Counted from the stretch's first letter, positions 7,219-14,934 are shown. The stretch is DNA of 19,029 bases from an uncultured Prevotella sp. (GCA_900548195.1 URJQ01000055.1:1-19029); one strand, 5' to 3'. Numbers and translations are program-made. Notes: generated by a model not told the origin, from the letters alone.

Positions 7219-8073
7219 CTACTCTTTGGCTTTAGCGCCGAGCTTGACGAGCCATGGTCCGCCGATGGTGCAAGCCACTCCGATGATGATGAATGGGATG
7301 GAGAGAATCTGTCCCATGTCGATAGGAAGCCCTGCTTCGAAGGCTACCTGCACCTCCTTGGTGTATTCGATGAAGAAACGGAAGGTGAAGATGAGTGCGA
7401 GGTCGAGGCCGAAGAAGAAACCTGTGCCTACCCAGTTGTGGTGCTTCTTCCAGAAATACCACATCACGAAGAAGAAGCAGGCGTATGCTATGGCTTCATA
7501 GAGCTGTCCCGGATGGCGCGGCATCATATCTACTCTCTCGAAGATGAATGCCCAAGGCACATCAGTCACCTTGCCTATTATCTCGGAGTTCATGAGGTTT
7601 CCGAGGCGAATGAAGCACGCTGTGGTGGGCACGGCGATGGATATCGTGTCAACGACAAACCATGCATTCATCTTCATGTTTTTGCAATAGAGCAGCAATG
7701 CGAGGATGATGCCGAGTGTGCCGCCGTGGGATGCCAGTCCTTCGTAGCCAGTGAAATGCCATGACCCGTCGCTTGCGAAGCGTATCGGCAGGAGCATCTC
7801 CACCATGTGCTGTCCGGAGGAGAGGAAATAGCCCGGCTCATAGAAGATGCAATGCCCGAGGCGTGCTCCTATGAGAATGCCTATGAAGCAGTAGAGGAAG
7901 AGCGGGTCGAATTTCTCGTCAGCCACCTTCTGCGCTTTATAGAGGTGCTTCACTATGAGGTATGCCAGCAGCAGGCCGATGAGCCAGCATGTGGAGTACC
8001 ATCTTATTGCTATTGGACCCAGATGGCAGATGATTAGATCTGGATTCCAGGAGATGAATAATTCATAATTCAT
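7219..8073 (-). CDS. lgt: Prolipoprotein diacylglyceryl transferase
   Basis: Lgt transfers diacylglycerol from phosphatidylglycerol to the lipobox cysteine of prolipoproteins, the first step in lipoprotein maturation at the inner membrane. The 284-residue protein is strongly hydrophobic with about seven membrane segments. Family motifs are present: GARLGHCIFYEP near 69-80, SHGG near 115-118, the signature FIRLGNLMNSEIIG near 154-167, and RHPGQLYEA near 186-194. It follows ychF after 18 bases on the same strand, so the two are probably co-transcribed. The start codon lies within a run of ATGAATT heptamers, which supplies residues MNYEL. Of the nearby ATG triplets (8066, 8073, 8080, 8087), only 8073 is in frame. 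Confidence 0.96.
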   Translation of the reverse strand: MNYELFISWNPDLIICHLGPIAIRWYSTCWLIGLLLAYLIVKHLYKAQKVADEKFDPLFLYCFIGILIGARLGHCIFYEPGYFLSSGQHMVEMLLPIRFASDGSWHFTGYEGLASHGGTLGIILALLLYCKNMKMNAWFVVDTISIAVPTTACFIRLGNLMNSEIIGKVTDVPWAFIFERVDMMPRHPGQLYEAIAYACFFFVMWYFWKKHHNWVGTGFFFGLDLALIFTFRFFIEYTKEVQVAFEAGLPIDMGQILSIPFIIIGVACTIGGPWLVKLGAKAKE

Positions 8074-8080
8074 AATTCAT
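8060..8080. repeat. AATTCAT heptamer array over the lgt start
   Basis: Three exact AATTCAT units (ATGAATT on the minus strand) lie at 8060-8080. Each provides an ATG, and because seven is not a multiple of three the three ATGs are in three different frames. The array fills most of the 18-base ychF-lgt gap and enters lgt. An ATGAAT-A-ATTCAT palindrome at 8054-8066 gives it a short inverted partner. Confidence 0.8.
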
Positions 8081-8091
8081 AATGCATTATA

Positions 8092-9192
8092 TTAAACATT
8101 AAAGCGGAAGTGCATGATGTCTCCGTCCTGCACTACGTATTCCTTTCCTTCAATGCCGAGCTTGCCTGCTTCCTTGATGGCGGCTTCAGATTTGTACTGC
8201 ATATAGTCGTCGTACTTGATTACCTCTGCGCGGATGAAACCCTTCTCGAAGTCGGTGTGGATAACGCCAGCGCACTGTGGAGCTTTCCATCCCTTTTTGA
8301 ATGTCCATGCCTTTACCTCCATCTCACCAGCAGTGATGAATGTCTGGAGATTGAGCAGAGCGTATGCCTTCTTGATGAGACGGTTGACGCCGCTCTCTTT
8401 GAGTCCGAGTTCTTCGAGGAAGAGCTTCTTGTCCTCATAGCTGTCAAAGCCAGCGATGTCTTCCTCAGTCTTGGCAGCAACAACCATTGATTCAGCGCCT
8501 TCTTCCTTAGCGAGCTCCTCTACCCTCTTTGTCCATTCGTTGCCGTCCTTTGCGGAAGATTCATCCACGTTGCAGACATAGAGCACCGGTTTGGAAGTGA
8601 GAAGGAAGAGATTGCGTGCCGCGTCCTGCTCGTCCTTGCTCTCAAATTCCACTGTACGGGCGTTCTTACCCTGAGAGAGACACTCCTTATATGCGTCGAG
8701 CACAGCGAGTTCCACCTTTGCTTCCTTGTTTCCAGCGGATGCTGTCTTCTGAGTCTTTGAGTAACGGCTCTCGATGGTTTCGAGGTCCTTGAGCTGCAGT
8801 TCGGTGTCGATGATTTCCTTATCGCGTATTGGGTCGATGGTGCCGTCAACGTGGGTGATGTTTTCATCGTCAAAGCAGCGCAATACGTGGATGATAGCGT
8901 CGGTCTCACGTATGTTTCCGAGGAACTTGTTTCCGAGTCCTTCACCCTTTGACGCGCCCTTCACGAGTCCGGCGATATCTACTATCTCACAGGTGGCAGG
9001 AACGATTCTGCCAGGATGTACTATTTCAGCGAGCTTAGTGAGACGCTCGTCAGGTACTGTTATCACGCCTACGTTAGGCTCAATTGTACAGAAAGGAAAG
9101 TTTGCTGCCTGCGCCTTTGCGCTTGAGAGGCAGTTAAAGAGCGTTGACTTACCTACGTTTGGCAGTCCAACGATACCACATTTCAATGCCAT
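8092..9192 (-). CDS. ychF: Redox-regulated ATPase YchF (Obg family)
   Basis: YchF is an Obg-like P-loop protein that binds ATP and associates with ribosomes; in E. coli it affects stress responses and start-site choice. The 366-residue length is standard. Visible motifs are the P-loop GLPNVGKST near 9-17, the switch I segment FPFCTIEPN near 32-40, the Obg-type switch II DIAGLVKGAS near 72-81, and NVDE near 208-211. NVDE stands where GTPases have NKxD, which is why this family prefers ATP. A helical coiled region follows the first half of the G domain, and a TGS domain covers about 280-363. The ATG is preceded by an A-rich leader and, 44 bases upstream, a GTAACG-loop hairpin. lgt follows directly. 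Confidence 0.97.
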   Translation of the reverse strand: MALKCGIVGLPNVGKSTLFNCLSSAKAQAANFPFCTIEPNVGVITVPDERLTKLAEIVHPGRIVPATCEIVDIAGLVKGASKGEGLGNKFLGNIRETDAIIHVLRCFDDENITHVDGTIDPIRDKEIIDTELQLKDLETIESRYSKTQKTASAGNKEAKVELAVLDAYKECLSQGKNARTVEFESKDEQDAARNLFLLTSKPVLYVCNVDESSAKDGNEWTKRVEELAKEEGAESMVVAAKTEEDIAGFDSYEDKKLFLEELGLKESGVNRLIKKAYALLNLQTFITAGEMEVKAWTFKKGWKAPQCAGVIHTDFEKGFIRAEVIKYDDYMQYKSEAAIKEAGKLGIEGKEYVVQDGDIMHFRFNV

Positions 9193-9236
9193 TTTCTTTT
9201 TTTTATTGTTGTTGTTTCTATTCTATTGTCATACTA

Positions 9237-9265
9237 TCGGGCGGTAACGCGCCCGACACGGTGGC
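9237..9265 (-). promoter_or_regulatory. GTAACG-loop hairpin upstream of ychF
   Basis: TCGGGC (9237-9242) and GCCCGA (9251-9256) are perfect complements around GGTAACGC, followed by CACGGTGGC (9257-9265). It lies 44 bases before the ychF ATG and would be in the transcript leader. Loop and tail match the other copies, while the stem differs from the metF copy with compensation. Confidence 0.75.
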
Positions 9266-9285
9266 CATTTCTCTTGCTTCTGTCT

Positions 9286-10248
9286 TTAGAAGAGGGCTTT
9301 GACTATTGCCTGCACTTGCTCTGTGCGGGTCATGGTGTAGAAATGGAGGATTGGGAATCCAGCCTTCAGGAGGGCTTCTCCTTGACGTATAGCCCACTCT
9401 ATTCCTACTTTCTTCACGTCAGTGTTGTCTTGACAGGCAATGACTTTCTCCACGAGTTCCTGTGGCAGATCTACTGCGAAGGTCTGCGGAAGGACTGTCA
9501 GCTGCGTCTTTGTGGCAAAGGGCTTGAGACCTGGGAGTATCGGAACGTGGATTCCGGCTTTGTCGCATTCGTCGCGGAAGCGGATGATACGCTCGGCATC
9601 ATAGCATATTTGCGTAGCGATATACTCTGCTCCAGCATCAATCTTCTGCTTGAGATAGCCCATGTCGGTGAGCATATTTGGCGATTCCACGTGCTTCTCT
9701 GGATATCCAGCCACACCGATGCAGAAGTGGCTGTTGTGACGTGTGTTAGGCTCGCCGTCGATGAAGCGTCCTGCATTCATGTCCACTATCTGCTTTACGA
9801 GTGCATCGGCATGCGCCAAGCCTTCAGGATGTGGGCGGAAACGGGAGTCGCCGTGCATAGCATCGCCTCTGAGAGCCAGCACATTATGTATGCCGAGGAA
9901 GTCGAGGTCGATGAGGGTGTCTTCGATGTCGTAGCGTGACTGACCTCCACAGATGACGTGTGGCACCACCTCAATGCCGTATCTCTTCATGATGGCGGCA
10001 GATACTCCTACGGTTCCAGGGCGTCGTCTCACGATATGCTTCTCGATGAGACCGTCAGGTCGCTCGGTGTATTTTATCTCTTCGCGATGGCATGTCACGT
10101 TGATGAATGCCGGATTGTATGGCATGAGCGAGTCAATCGCTGTGAAAATCTTGTCGAGACCGTCGCCTTTGAGGGGCGGGAGGAGCTCGAATGAGAAACG
10201 GTTTCTCTTGGAGAGCTTCGCTTCTTGGATTATGTCTGTTATTCTCAT
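9286..10248 (-). CDS. metF: Methylenetetrahydrofolate reductase
   Basis: MetF reduces 5,10-methylenetetrahydrofolate to 5-methyltetrahydrofolate, the methyl donor for MetH, which is encoded immediately upstream. The 320-residue protein has the bacterial single-domain FAD barrel form. The catalytic glutamate is in SFELLPP (Glu21), and the FAD-binding VLALRGD motif is near 121-127, followed by the usual His/Pro-rich loop. ATQICYD near the middle is also typical. The start is the ATG directly before the conserved N-terminus. A GTAACG-loop hairpin lies 32 bases upstream. The gap to metH (195 bases) contains a heptamer hairpin, so metF may have its own transcript or be read through from metH. Confidence 0.96.
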   Translation of the reverse strand: MRITDIIQEAKLSKRNRFSFELLPPLKGDGLDKIFTAIDSLMPYNPAFINVTCHREEIKYTERPDGLIEKHIVRRRPGTVGVSAAIMKRYGIEVVPHVICGGQSRYDIEDTLIDLDFLGIHNVLALRGDAMHGDSRFRPHPEGLAHADALVKQIVDMNAGRFIDGEPNTRHNSHFCIGVAGYPEKHVESPNMLTDMGYLKQKIDAGAEYIATQICYDAERIIRFRDECDKAGIHVPILPGLKPFATKTQLTVLPQTFAVDLPQELVEKVIACQDNTDVKKVGIEWAIRQGEALLKAGFPILHFYTMTRTEQVQAIVKALF

Positions 10249-10280
10249 TTGTGGTATGTGTTGTTTTTTTTCCTTTTATA

Positions 10281-10309
10281 TCCGCCGGTAACGCGGCGGA
10301 CACAGTGGC
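10281..10309 (-). promoter_or_regulatory. GTAACG-loop hairpin upstream of metF
   Basis: TCCGCC (10281-10286) pairs perfectly with GGCGGA (10295-10300) around GGTAACGC, followed by CACAGTGGC. It lies 32 bases before the metF ATG. Its stem is unique among the copies yet fully paired. Confidence 0.75.
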
Positions 10310-10318
10310 GGCAGTTCA

Positions 10319-10432
10319 GGGAATAGGGAATAGAGAATAGGGAATAGGAGATTAGCCTTGTTCCCTTTAGGATTTCCATAAGAGAAAGCACTTGTAGCGA
10401 GTGTAATCTCCTATTACCTATTATCTATTACC
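10319..10432. repeat. GGGAATA heptamer hairpin downstream of metH
   Basis: The left arm holds GGGAATA, GGGAATA, GAGAATA, GGGAATA and GGAGATT in a strict seven-base rhythm from 10319. Bases 10326-10354 and 10404-10432 form a 29-position inverted repeat with three mismatches, all at the same position of the heptamer; the innermost 12 pairs are perfect. The right arm ends 11 bases beyond the metH stop codon, so it would form a hairpin at the 3' end of the metH transcript. It may act as a terminator or protect the 3' end. Confidence 0.75.
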
Positions 10433-10443
10433 TTCAAGGGGGT

Positions 10444-13400
10444 CTATACGTTGAAATACTTCAGCGGCGTGTTAGCGAAGATGAGTCCGCAGATGCTTTC
10501 GCCTGGGTCTATCATGTATGTCTCGGTGAGTGAGAGGGGCAGATGCGCCTTTACATCGAGGATATCGAAGACCTGCTGCTTGAGGGAATGGTCGGGACAG
10601 GCTCCGTAGCCGAAAGCCATACGGATGTTGCTGTCGCCCCATTTCAGCGTGGAGAGAAGTTCGCTGGAGAGATATTCCGCGAGAGCTTCAGCCAGACGGT
10701 CGGCGAGGAGCTTGACCATAATGGCGTGATACTCATCGCCTTCGCTACGGAAGCGGTCCTGCAGTTCCTTTATTCCTATGCCTGCCGTCACTACGAATGG
10801 ACAGATGAAGTCGGTGCGATGCGGACGCTGGCAACAAGGACATTCGCTGATCTGCAATGCTTGCAGCGGACGTGCTATGTAGTCAGCGAGGCAATGCGTC
10901 TCAGCCTCGTCCTTCAGCGAGCGTGGCATAGGCAGATGGAAGTCCTGTCCGTCGCGCTGGATGATGATTTCGTCATCGTCATTGCTATATGCAGGCAGAA
11001 TCTGAGCCACGATACCGAGGCGTAACAGCTTCTGTTTCTGCATCATAGTGAGCAGTTGCTTGGCATCATTCAGTAAGCGTTTGCCTTCCTCCTGCTTTCG
11101 AGTTTCGCCTTTTATCTGCCATGCTTGCAGGAAAAGATTCCAGTTGATGAAAGGTTTCACCTTGTTTAACCTCACATCGACCACCAGTTTTTCAGTGCTT
11201 TTAGGCACAGCAATTTCCGAAACAGTCTTGTGATGTCTCCTTTTTCTTGCTTCTTCGATGGAGAGACATTCCGGTTTGGAAGTCTCTGCACGAAGGTAAT
11301 TCTCACGTATAATGCGCTGTTGCTGGCGCAATTCAGCCTTGTATTCCTCGCTGTCATCAGCCAATAAGCGCCTGATAATAGCGGGATTATCGGCTGCTGC
11401 ATGGGCATGGATTACTATGCCGTGCGGATATTCCGGTGCCATCTTCACGGCGGTGTGGAGTGGGGAAGTGGTGGCTCCGCCGACCAATACCGGCGTTGTC
11501 ATACTGCGACGTTCCAGTTCTCTGAGCACCTTTATCATTTCATCGAGCGAAGGAGTGATGAGTCCGGAGAGTCCTATCACGTCGGCACCCCATTTCTGTG
11601 CTTCATCGACGATGGTCTGTGGCTCTACCATGACTCCGAGGTCCTTGACATCGTAGCCGTTGCACAGGATTACTACGCCGACAATGTTTTTTCCTATATC
11701 GTGTACATCGCCTTTTACTGTCGCCATGAGGATTTTGCCGGAGGCAGAAGATGATGTGTTTCCGCTCTTCATGTATGGCTCCAGCACGGCTACTGCTTTC
11801 TTCATTACCCTTGCTGACTTCACTACTTGCGGCAGGAACATCTTGCCTTCACCGAATAGTTTGCCCACTTGCTCCATTGCAGGCATGAGATAATCGTCAA
11901 TGACGGCGAGTGGTGTGCCGGCTTCGGTGAGTGCTTCCGCTGTGGTCTCCTCAATATTGGCGTCTATGCCCTTTAGCATGGCGTGGGAGATGCGCTCGTG
12001 CAGGCCTTCAGGAGCCTTTTCTTCAGCCATTGGTTTGCCGCCGTTGGCTTCCTTAGCAGCGTCCTCTTTTTCCTTGATTTGCTGGGCAAAAGAGATGAGA
12101 CGCTCAGCAGCATCCTTATCTTTATTCAGAATGACGTCCTCCACATGATTGCGCAAATCGAGCGGAATATCGTCGTAGATGGTCAGCATGGCAGGGTTTA
12201 CGATGCTCATGTCGAGTCCTGCGTTGATGGCGTGATAGAGAAAGACGGAGTGCATCGCCTGTCTTACCGTGTTATTGCCACGGAAAGAGAAGGAGAGATT
12301 GGATATACCTCCAGACATGTGTACTTCAGGCATCTCCTGATGTATGGTGCGGCATGCTTCGATGAATGCCCTTCCGTAGTCGTCGTGCTCCGGCATACCA
12401 GTGGCAACGGCGAGGACGTTAGGGTCGAAGATGATGTCTTCACCAGGGAATCCGATACCTTTGAGCAGTCTGTATGCCCTTCTTGCCACTTCCATTTTCC
12501 TCTCGTATGTGTCTGCCTGTCCATTTTCATCGAAGAGCATCACGACGGTGGCTGCTCCCATAGCGTGGATATAGCTGGCTTTCTGGAGGAATTTCTCTTC
12601 GCCTTCCTTGAGAGAGATGGAGTTGACGATGCTCTTTCCCTGCACGCACTGCAGTCCTGCCTTGAGGATTTCCCATTTGGAGGAGTCGATCATTACCGGC
12701 ACTCGTGCTATCTCAGGCTCGGAAGCGATGAGATTGAGGAATGTGGTCATGGCTTTCACGCCGTCGATGAGTCCGTCATCCATGCAGATGTCAATGACTT
12801 GAGCACCAGCATCTACCTGCGCTCTTGCTACGGTGAGGGCTTCTTCATAGTTGCCTGCCTGGATGAGACGCTTGAATTTAGCCGAACCAGCGACGTTGGT
12901 GCGCTCGCCTATATTGACGAAGCCTGTGTTGCTATTGAGCACCAAAGGCTCAAGTCCAGATAGGGTACAGGCGTGTTGTTCCTTTGTTTTTATCTCCCTT
13001 GGTTGGTATTTCTTTGCTATTTCGGCTACCGCCTTGATATGCTCTGGCGTTGTGCCGCAGCATCCGCCGTAGATATTGACGAGCTTTTCGCTGAATACTT
13101 CCTCGGCTACAGCTGCGAAAGTCTCTGGCGTTTCGTCGTAGCCACCCATCACATTAGGCAATCCTGCGTTAGGATGCATTGAGATAGGGCAGTCAGTGGC
13201 TGCTGCGAGACGGCTGAGCCACGGCTTTAATTGCTTGGCTCCGAAGCCGCAGTTGAGGCCGATAGAGAGGAGATTGGCGTGCGAAAGTGAAGCAGCGTAT
13301 GCCTCTACGGTCTGTCCAGAGAGCGTTCTGCCCGAAGCGTCGGAGAGCGTTCCGCTGACCATGACAGGAATATCCGTCTGCCTTTCTCGGCAAATGTCAT

Positions 13401-13986
13401 CCACCGCCTTGAGTGCAGCCTTTGCATTGAGCGTGTCGAATATGGTCTCAATGATGATGATGTCGGCGCCTCCGTCGAGAAGTCCCTTGATGGCGTCGGT
13501 GTATGTATCTACGAGTTGCTGGAAGGTAACTTCCCTTGCTGCAGGGTCGTTGACGTCCGCGGACATGGACGAAGTGCGGTTTGTAGGTCCTATGGAGCCA
13601 GCAATGAAGACTTCGCGGTCAGAATCCGCGGTTTCCATTTTTCGGCTTTTGTCGGCGCATTCCGCGCTTGCCTTGGCAATGTCATAGACCTTGTCTTCGA
13701 GTCCGTAGTCGGAAAGGGAGAAGAGATTGCAGTTGAAGGAGTTGGTCTCTATGATGTCAGCTCCTGCCTTGATGTAGTTGCGGTGCATATCTATGACCAC
13801 CTGTGGATTAGAGATGCATAGCACATCGTTGCATCCTTTTAGAGGCACGTGATGATGGAGGAATGTTTCGCCTTGGAAATCTTCCTCTTTGAGCTGTAGT
13901 TTCTGCAGGTATGTGCCTATACCTCCGTCGAGGACGAGGATTCTTTTGGTCATTGCCTGAATTATTCTATCGCGTGTTGTTGTCAT
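10444..13986 (-). CDS. metH: Cobalamin-dependent methionine synthase
   Basis: MetH transfers the methyl group of 5-methyltetrahydrofolate through cobalamin to homocysteine. The 1180-residue protein has all four modules. The homocysteine domain covers about 1-330, with zinc ligands Cys245 (GLNCGFG) and Cys309/Cys310 (GGCCG). The pterin domain covers about 350-635, starting FVNIGERTNVAGS. The cobalamin cap and Rossmann domain cover about 660-900, with His762 in DVHDIGKN as the lower cobalt ligand. The reactivation domain covers about 920-1180. In that last domain the AdoMet-binding RPAPGYPACP of E. coli is RMAFGYGACPDH, the preceding loop is shorter, and a Cys-rich insert (ECPCCQR, near 1048-1054) is present. 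It ends sooner after YFNV than the E. coli enzyme. metF lies next downstream. The first 39 bases or so were copied in inverted form into the upstream gap. Confidence 0.97.
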   Translation of the reverse strand: MTTTRDRIIQAMTKRILVLDGGIGTYLQKLQLKEEDFQGETFLHHHVPLKGCNDVLCISNPQVVIDMHRNYIKAGADIIETNSFNCNLFSLSDYGLEDKVYDIAKASAECADKSRKMETADSDREVFIAGSIGPTNRTSSMSADVNDPAAREVTFQQLVDTYTDAIKGLLDGGADIIIIETIFDTLNAKAALKAVDDICRERQTDIPVMVSGTLSDASGRTLSGQTVEAYAASLSHANLLSIGLNCGFGAKQLKPWLSRLAAATDCPISMHPNAGLPNVMGGYDETPETFAAVAEEVFSEKLVNIYGGCCGTTPEHIKAVAEIAKKYQPREIKTKEQHACTLSGLEPLVLNSNTGFVNIGERTNVAGSAKFKRLIQAGNYEEALTVARAQVDAGAQVIDICMDDGLIDGVKAMTTFLNLIASEPEIARVPVMIDSSKWEILKAGLQCVQGKSIVNSISLKEGEEKFLQKASYIHAMGAATVVMLFDENGQADTYERKMEVARRAYRLLKGIGFPGEDIIFDPNVLAVATGMPEHDDYGRAFIEACRTIHQEMPEVHMSGGISNLSFSFRGNNTVRQAMHSVFLYHAINAGLDMSIVNPAMLTIYDDIPLDLRNHVEDVILNKDKDAAERLISFAQQIKEKEDAAKEANGGKPMAEEKAPEGLHERISHAMLKGIDANIEETTAEALTEAGTPLAVIDDYLMPAMEQVGKLFGEGKMFLPQVVKSARVMKKAVAVLEPYMKSGNTSSSASGKILMATVKGDVHDIGKNIVGVVILCNGYDVKDLGVMVEPQTIVDEAQKWGADVIGLSGLITPSLDEMIKVLRELERRSMTTPVLVGGATTSPLHTAVKMAPEYPHGIVIHAHAAADNPAIIRRLLADDSEEYKAELRQQQRIIRENYLRAETSKPECLSIEEARKRRHHKTVSEIAVPKSTEKLVVDVRLNKVKPFINWNLFLQAWQIKGETRKQEEGKRLLNDAKQLLTMMQKQKLLRLGIVAQILPAYSNDDDEIIIQRDGQDFHLPMPRSLKDEAETHCLADYIARPLQALQISECPCCQRPHRTDFICPFVVTAGIGIKELQDRFRSEGDEYHAIMVKLLADRLAEALAEYLSSELLSTLKWGDSNIRMAFGYGACPDHSLKQQVFDILDVKAHLPLSLTETYMIDPGESICGLIFANTPLKYFNV

Positions 13987-14030
13987 TTTTCTTTTTTCCT
14001 TTCTTTTTCTTCCTTCCTTCCTTTCTTATA

Positions 14031-14059
14031 TCGGGCGGTAACGCGCCCGACACGGTGGC
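14031..14059 (-). promoter_or_regulatory. GTAACG-loop hairpin upstream of metH
   Basis: TCGGGC (14031-14036) pairs perfectly with GCCCGA (14045-14050) around GGTAACGC, followed by CACGGTGGC. It lies 44 bases before the metH ATG, the same distance as the identical-stem copy upstream of ychF. A polypurine stretch separates it from the start. Confidence 0.75.
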
Positions 14060-14080
14060 TGCTGGTTGAGATGGGTGTGC

Positions 14081-14119
14081 GCTGGTAATCGGGCGGTAAC
14101 GCGGCTGACACAGTGGCGG
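14081..14119. repeat. Second hairpin copy, imperfect stem, first of a 39-bp direct repeat
   Basis: GCTGGTAATC leads into a hairpin copy whose arms TCGGGC (14089-14094) and GGCTGA (14103-14108) no longer match fully (one G-G clash and one wobble). CACAGTGGC follows. The 39 bases match 14259-14297 at 34 positions. The inverted gene mosaic begins at the very next base. Confidence 0.65.
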
Positions 14120-14192
14120 TCGGCTTCCAAGGCGCCGCCATCCTCGGCGACCTCGCGATAGAATAATTCAGGCAATGACCAAAAGAATCCTC
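14120..14192 (+). pseudogene. Inverted mosaic of ThiE-like 3' part and metH 5' end
   Basis: Bases 14120-14154 are an exact 35-base inverted copy of 14389-14423, inside the ThiE-like gene (encoding GFQGAAILGDL). Bases 14154-14192 are an exact 39-base inverted copy of 13936-13974, the 5' end of metH starting a few codons after its ATG. The two segments share one base at the joint. The plus-strand patch keeps the order in which the genes are read, ThiE-like then metH, with everything between removed. Exact identity to both sources suggests a recent event. It encodes no useful product: the ThiE-like frame runs into a stop at TAG AAT AAT or the nearby in-phase TAA. Confidence 0.85.
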
Positions 14193-14258
14193 TTTGCGTT
14201 GTAATAACTATGATATTGGGGGATGATTGCTATGGTATTACGATGGCAATGGTATGTG

Positions 14259-14297
14259 GCTGGTAATCAGCCGGTGACGCGACTGACACAGTGGCGA
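14259..14297. repeat. Third hairpin copy, imperfect stem, second of a 39-bp direct repeat
   Basis: The arms TCAGCC (14267-14272) and GACTGA (14281-14286) have one C-A clash, and the loop is GGTGACGC rather than GGTAACGC; CACAGTGGC follows. It matches 14081-14119 at 34 of 39 positions. It lies near the stop codon of the ThiE-like gene and not in a leader position. Confidence 0.65.
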
Positions 14298-14322
14298 CGA
14301 TTTGAGATCTGTGGGGATGAGG

Positions 14323-14934
14323 TTATTTCTTGCTTTCGGTGAGGCAGGCCAGGAAATGGGGGAGGATGGTTGGGGTGGGGCGTGACCAGAGGTCGCCGAG
14401 GATGGCGGCGCCTTGGAAGCCGAGGCGGCGTAGGGTGGGGAGATTGGTGAGGGAGATGCCTCCTAAGGCGTAGGTCTTTTCGCTTAGGATGCCTTGGGTG
14501 GCGGCTTGCTGGAGTTCTTCGGTGGTGTAGGCTGATTGGTAGCCTTGCTTTGAGATGCTATCGAAGATGGGGCTTAGGAAGATGTAGTCGGAGTGGGGTA
14601 GTTGCTCGCTGGCTTCAGCGATGGAGTGGCAGGAGCGGGAGATGGTGATGGGGTGGGTCTGTGATTCTTCTGCTAACCATGCTGGTGGGAGGGGATTGCG
14701 GGAATTGAGGTGTATGCCTCCGAGGTGCATCTTGCGGACGAGGTCGTGGTGGTCGTGGAGGACTATGCGGCTGCGGTAGGCGGGGTCTATCTGGTTGATG
14801 TATTCTTCCATCTGGGAGGCCGTGGCTGACGGCTTGCGGAGATGGAGGCGCTGGAGGCCTTCCTGGAAGAGGGCATTGATGATGGCGGTCTCTCCCTGGC
14901 GGATGTCGGGGGTGGTTATTATTATTATTTTCAT
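14323..14934 (-). CDS. Thiamine phosphate synthase family protein (ThiE/TenI-like)
   Basis: The 203-residue protein has the ThiE/TenI barrel pattern: LHLRKP near 30-35, LHDHHDL near 59-65, GGIHLN near 72-77, SCHS near 101-104, FLSPIFDSISKQGY near 119-132, LGGI near 157-160 and GAAILGDLW near 175-183. ThiE couples HMP pyrophosphate to thiazole phosphate; TenI is a thiazole tautomerase. In ThiE, two aspartates bind magnesium. The first appears kept (Asp61), but the one in GxHxGQxD is Asn80 here. That favours a TenI-like role, as does its position after thiC-thiF-thiH, but the alignment is by eye and ThiE activity cannot be excluded. The start ATG is followed directly by the first beta-strand. 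A hairpin element lies 20 bases upstream. Part of the 3' region was copied into the metH gap. Confidence 0.88.
   Translation of the reverse strand: MKIIIITTPDIRQGETAIINALFQEGLQRLHLRKPSATASQMEEYINQIDPAYRSRIVLHDHHDLVRKMHLGGIHLNSRNPLPPAWLAEESQTHPITISRSCHSIAEASEQLPHSDYIFLSPIFDSISKQGYQSAYTTEELQQAATQGILSEKTYALGGISLTNLPTLRRLGFQGAAILGDLWSRPTPTILPHFLACLTESKK

Larger units (their letters stand above)
13987..14322. other. Mosaic intergenic region between metH and the ThiE/TenI-like gene
   Basis: No gene is seen in these 336 bases. They hold a purine-rich metH leader (minus strand), three GTAACG-type hairpin copies, and a 73-base patch assembled from inverted pieces of both flanking genes. No SAM or cobalamin riboswitch core could be recognised. 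The rest (14193-14258, 14298-14322) shows nothing I can name. Confidence 0.6.

Noticed and set aside
9226..9939. Long plus-strand frame opposite metF
   Set aside because: Antisense shadow of a clearly conserved gene; no recognisable protein features.
13987..14322. SAM or cobalamin riboswitch upstream of metH
   Set aside because: No core motif of either class was recognisable; the gap is filled by hairpin copies and the inverted mosaic.
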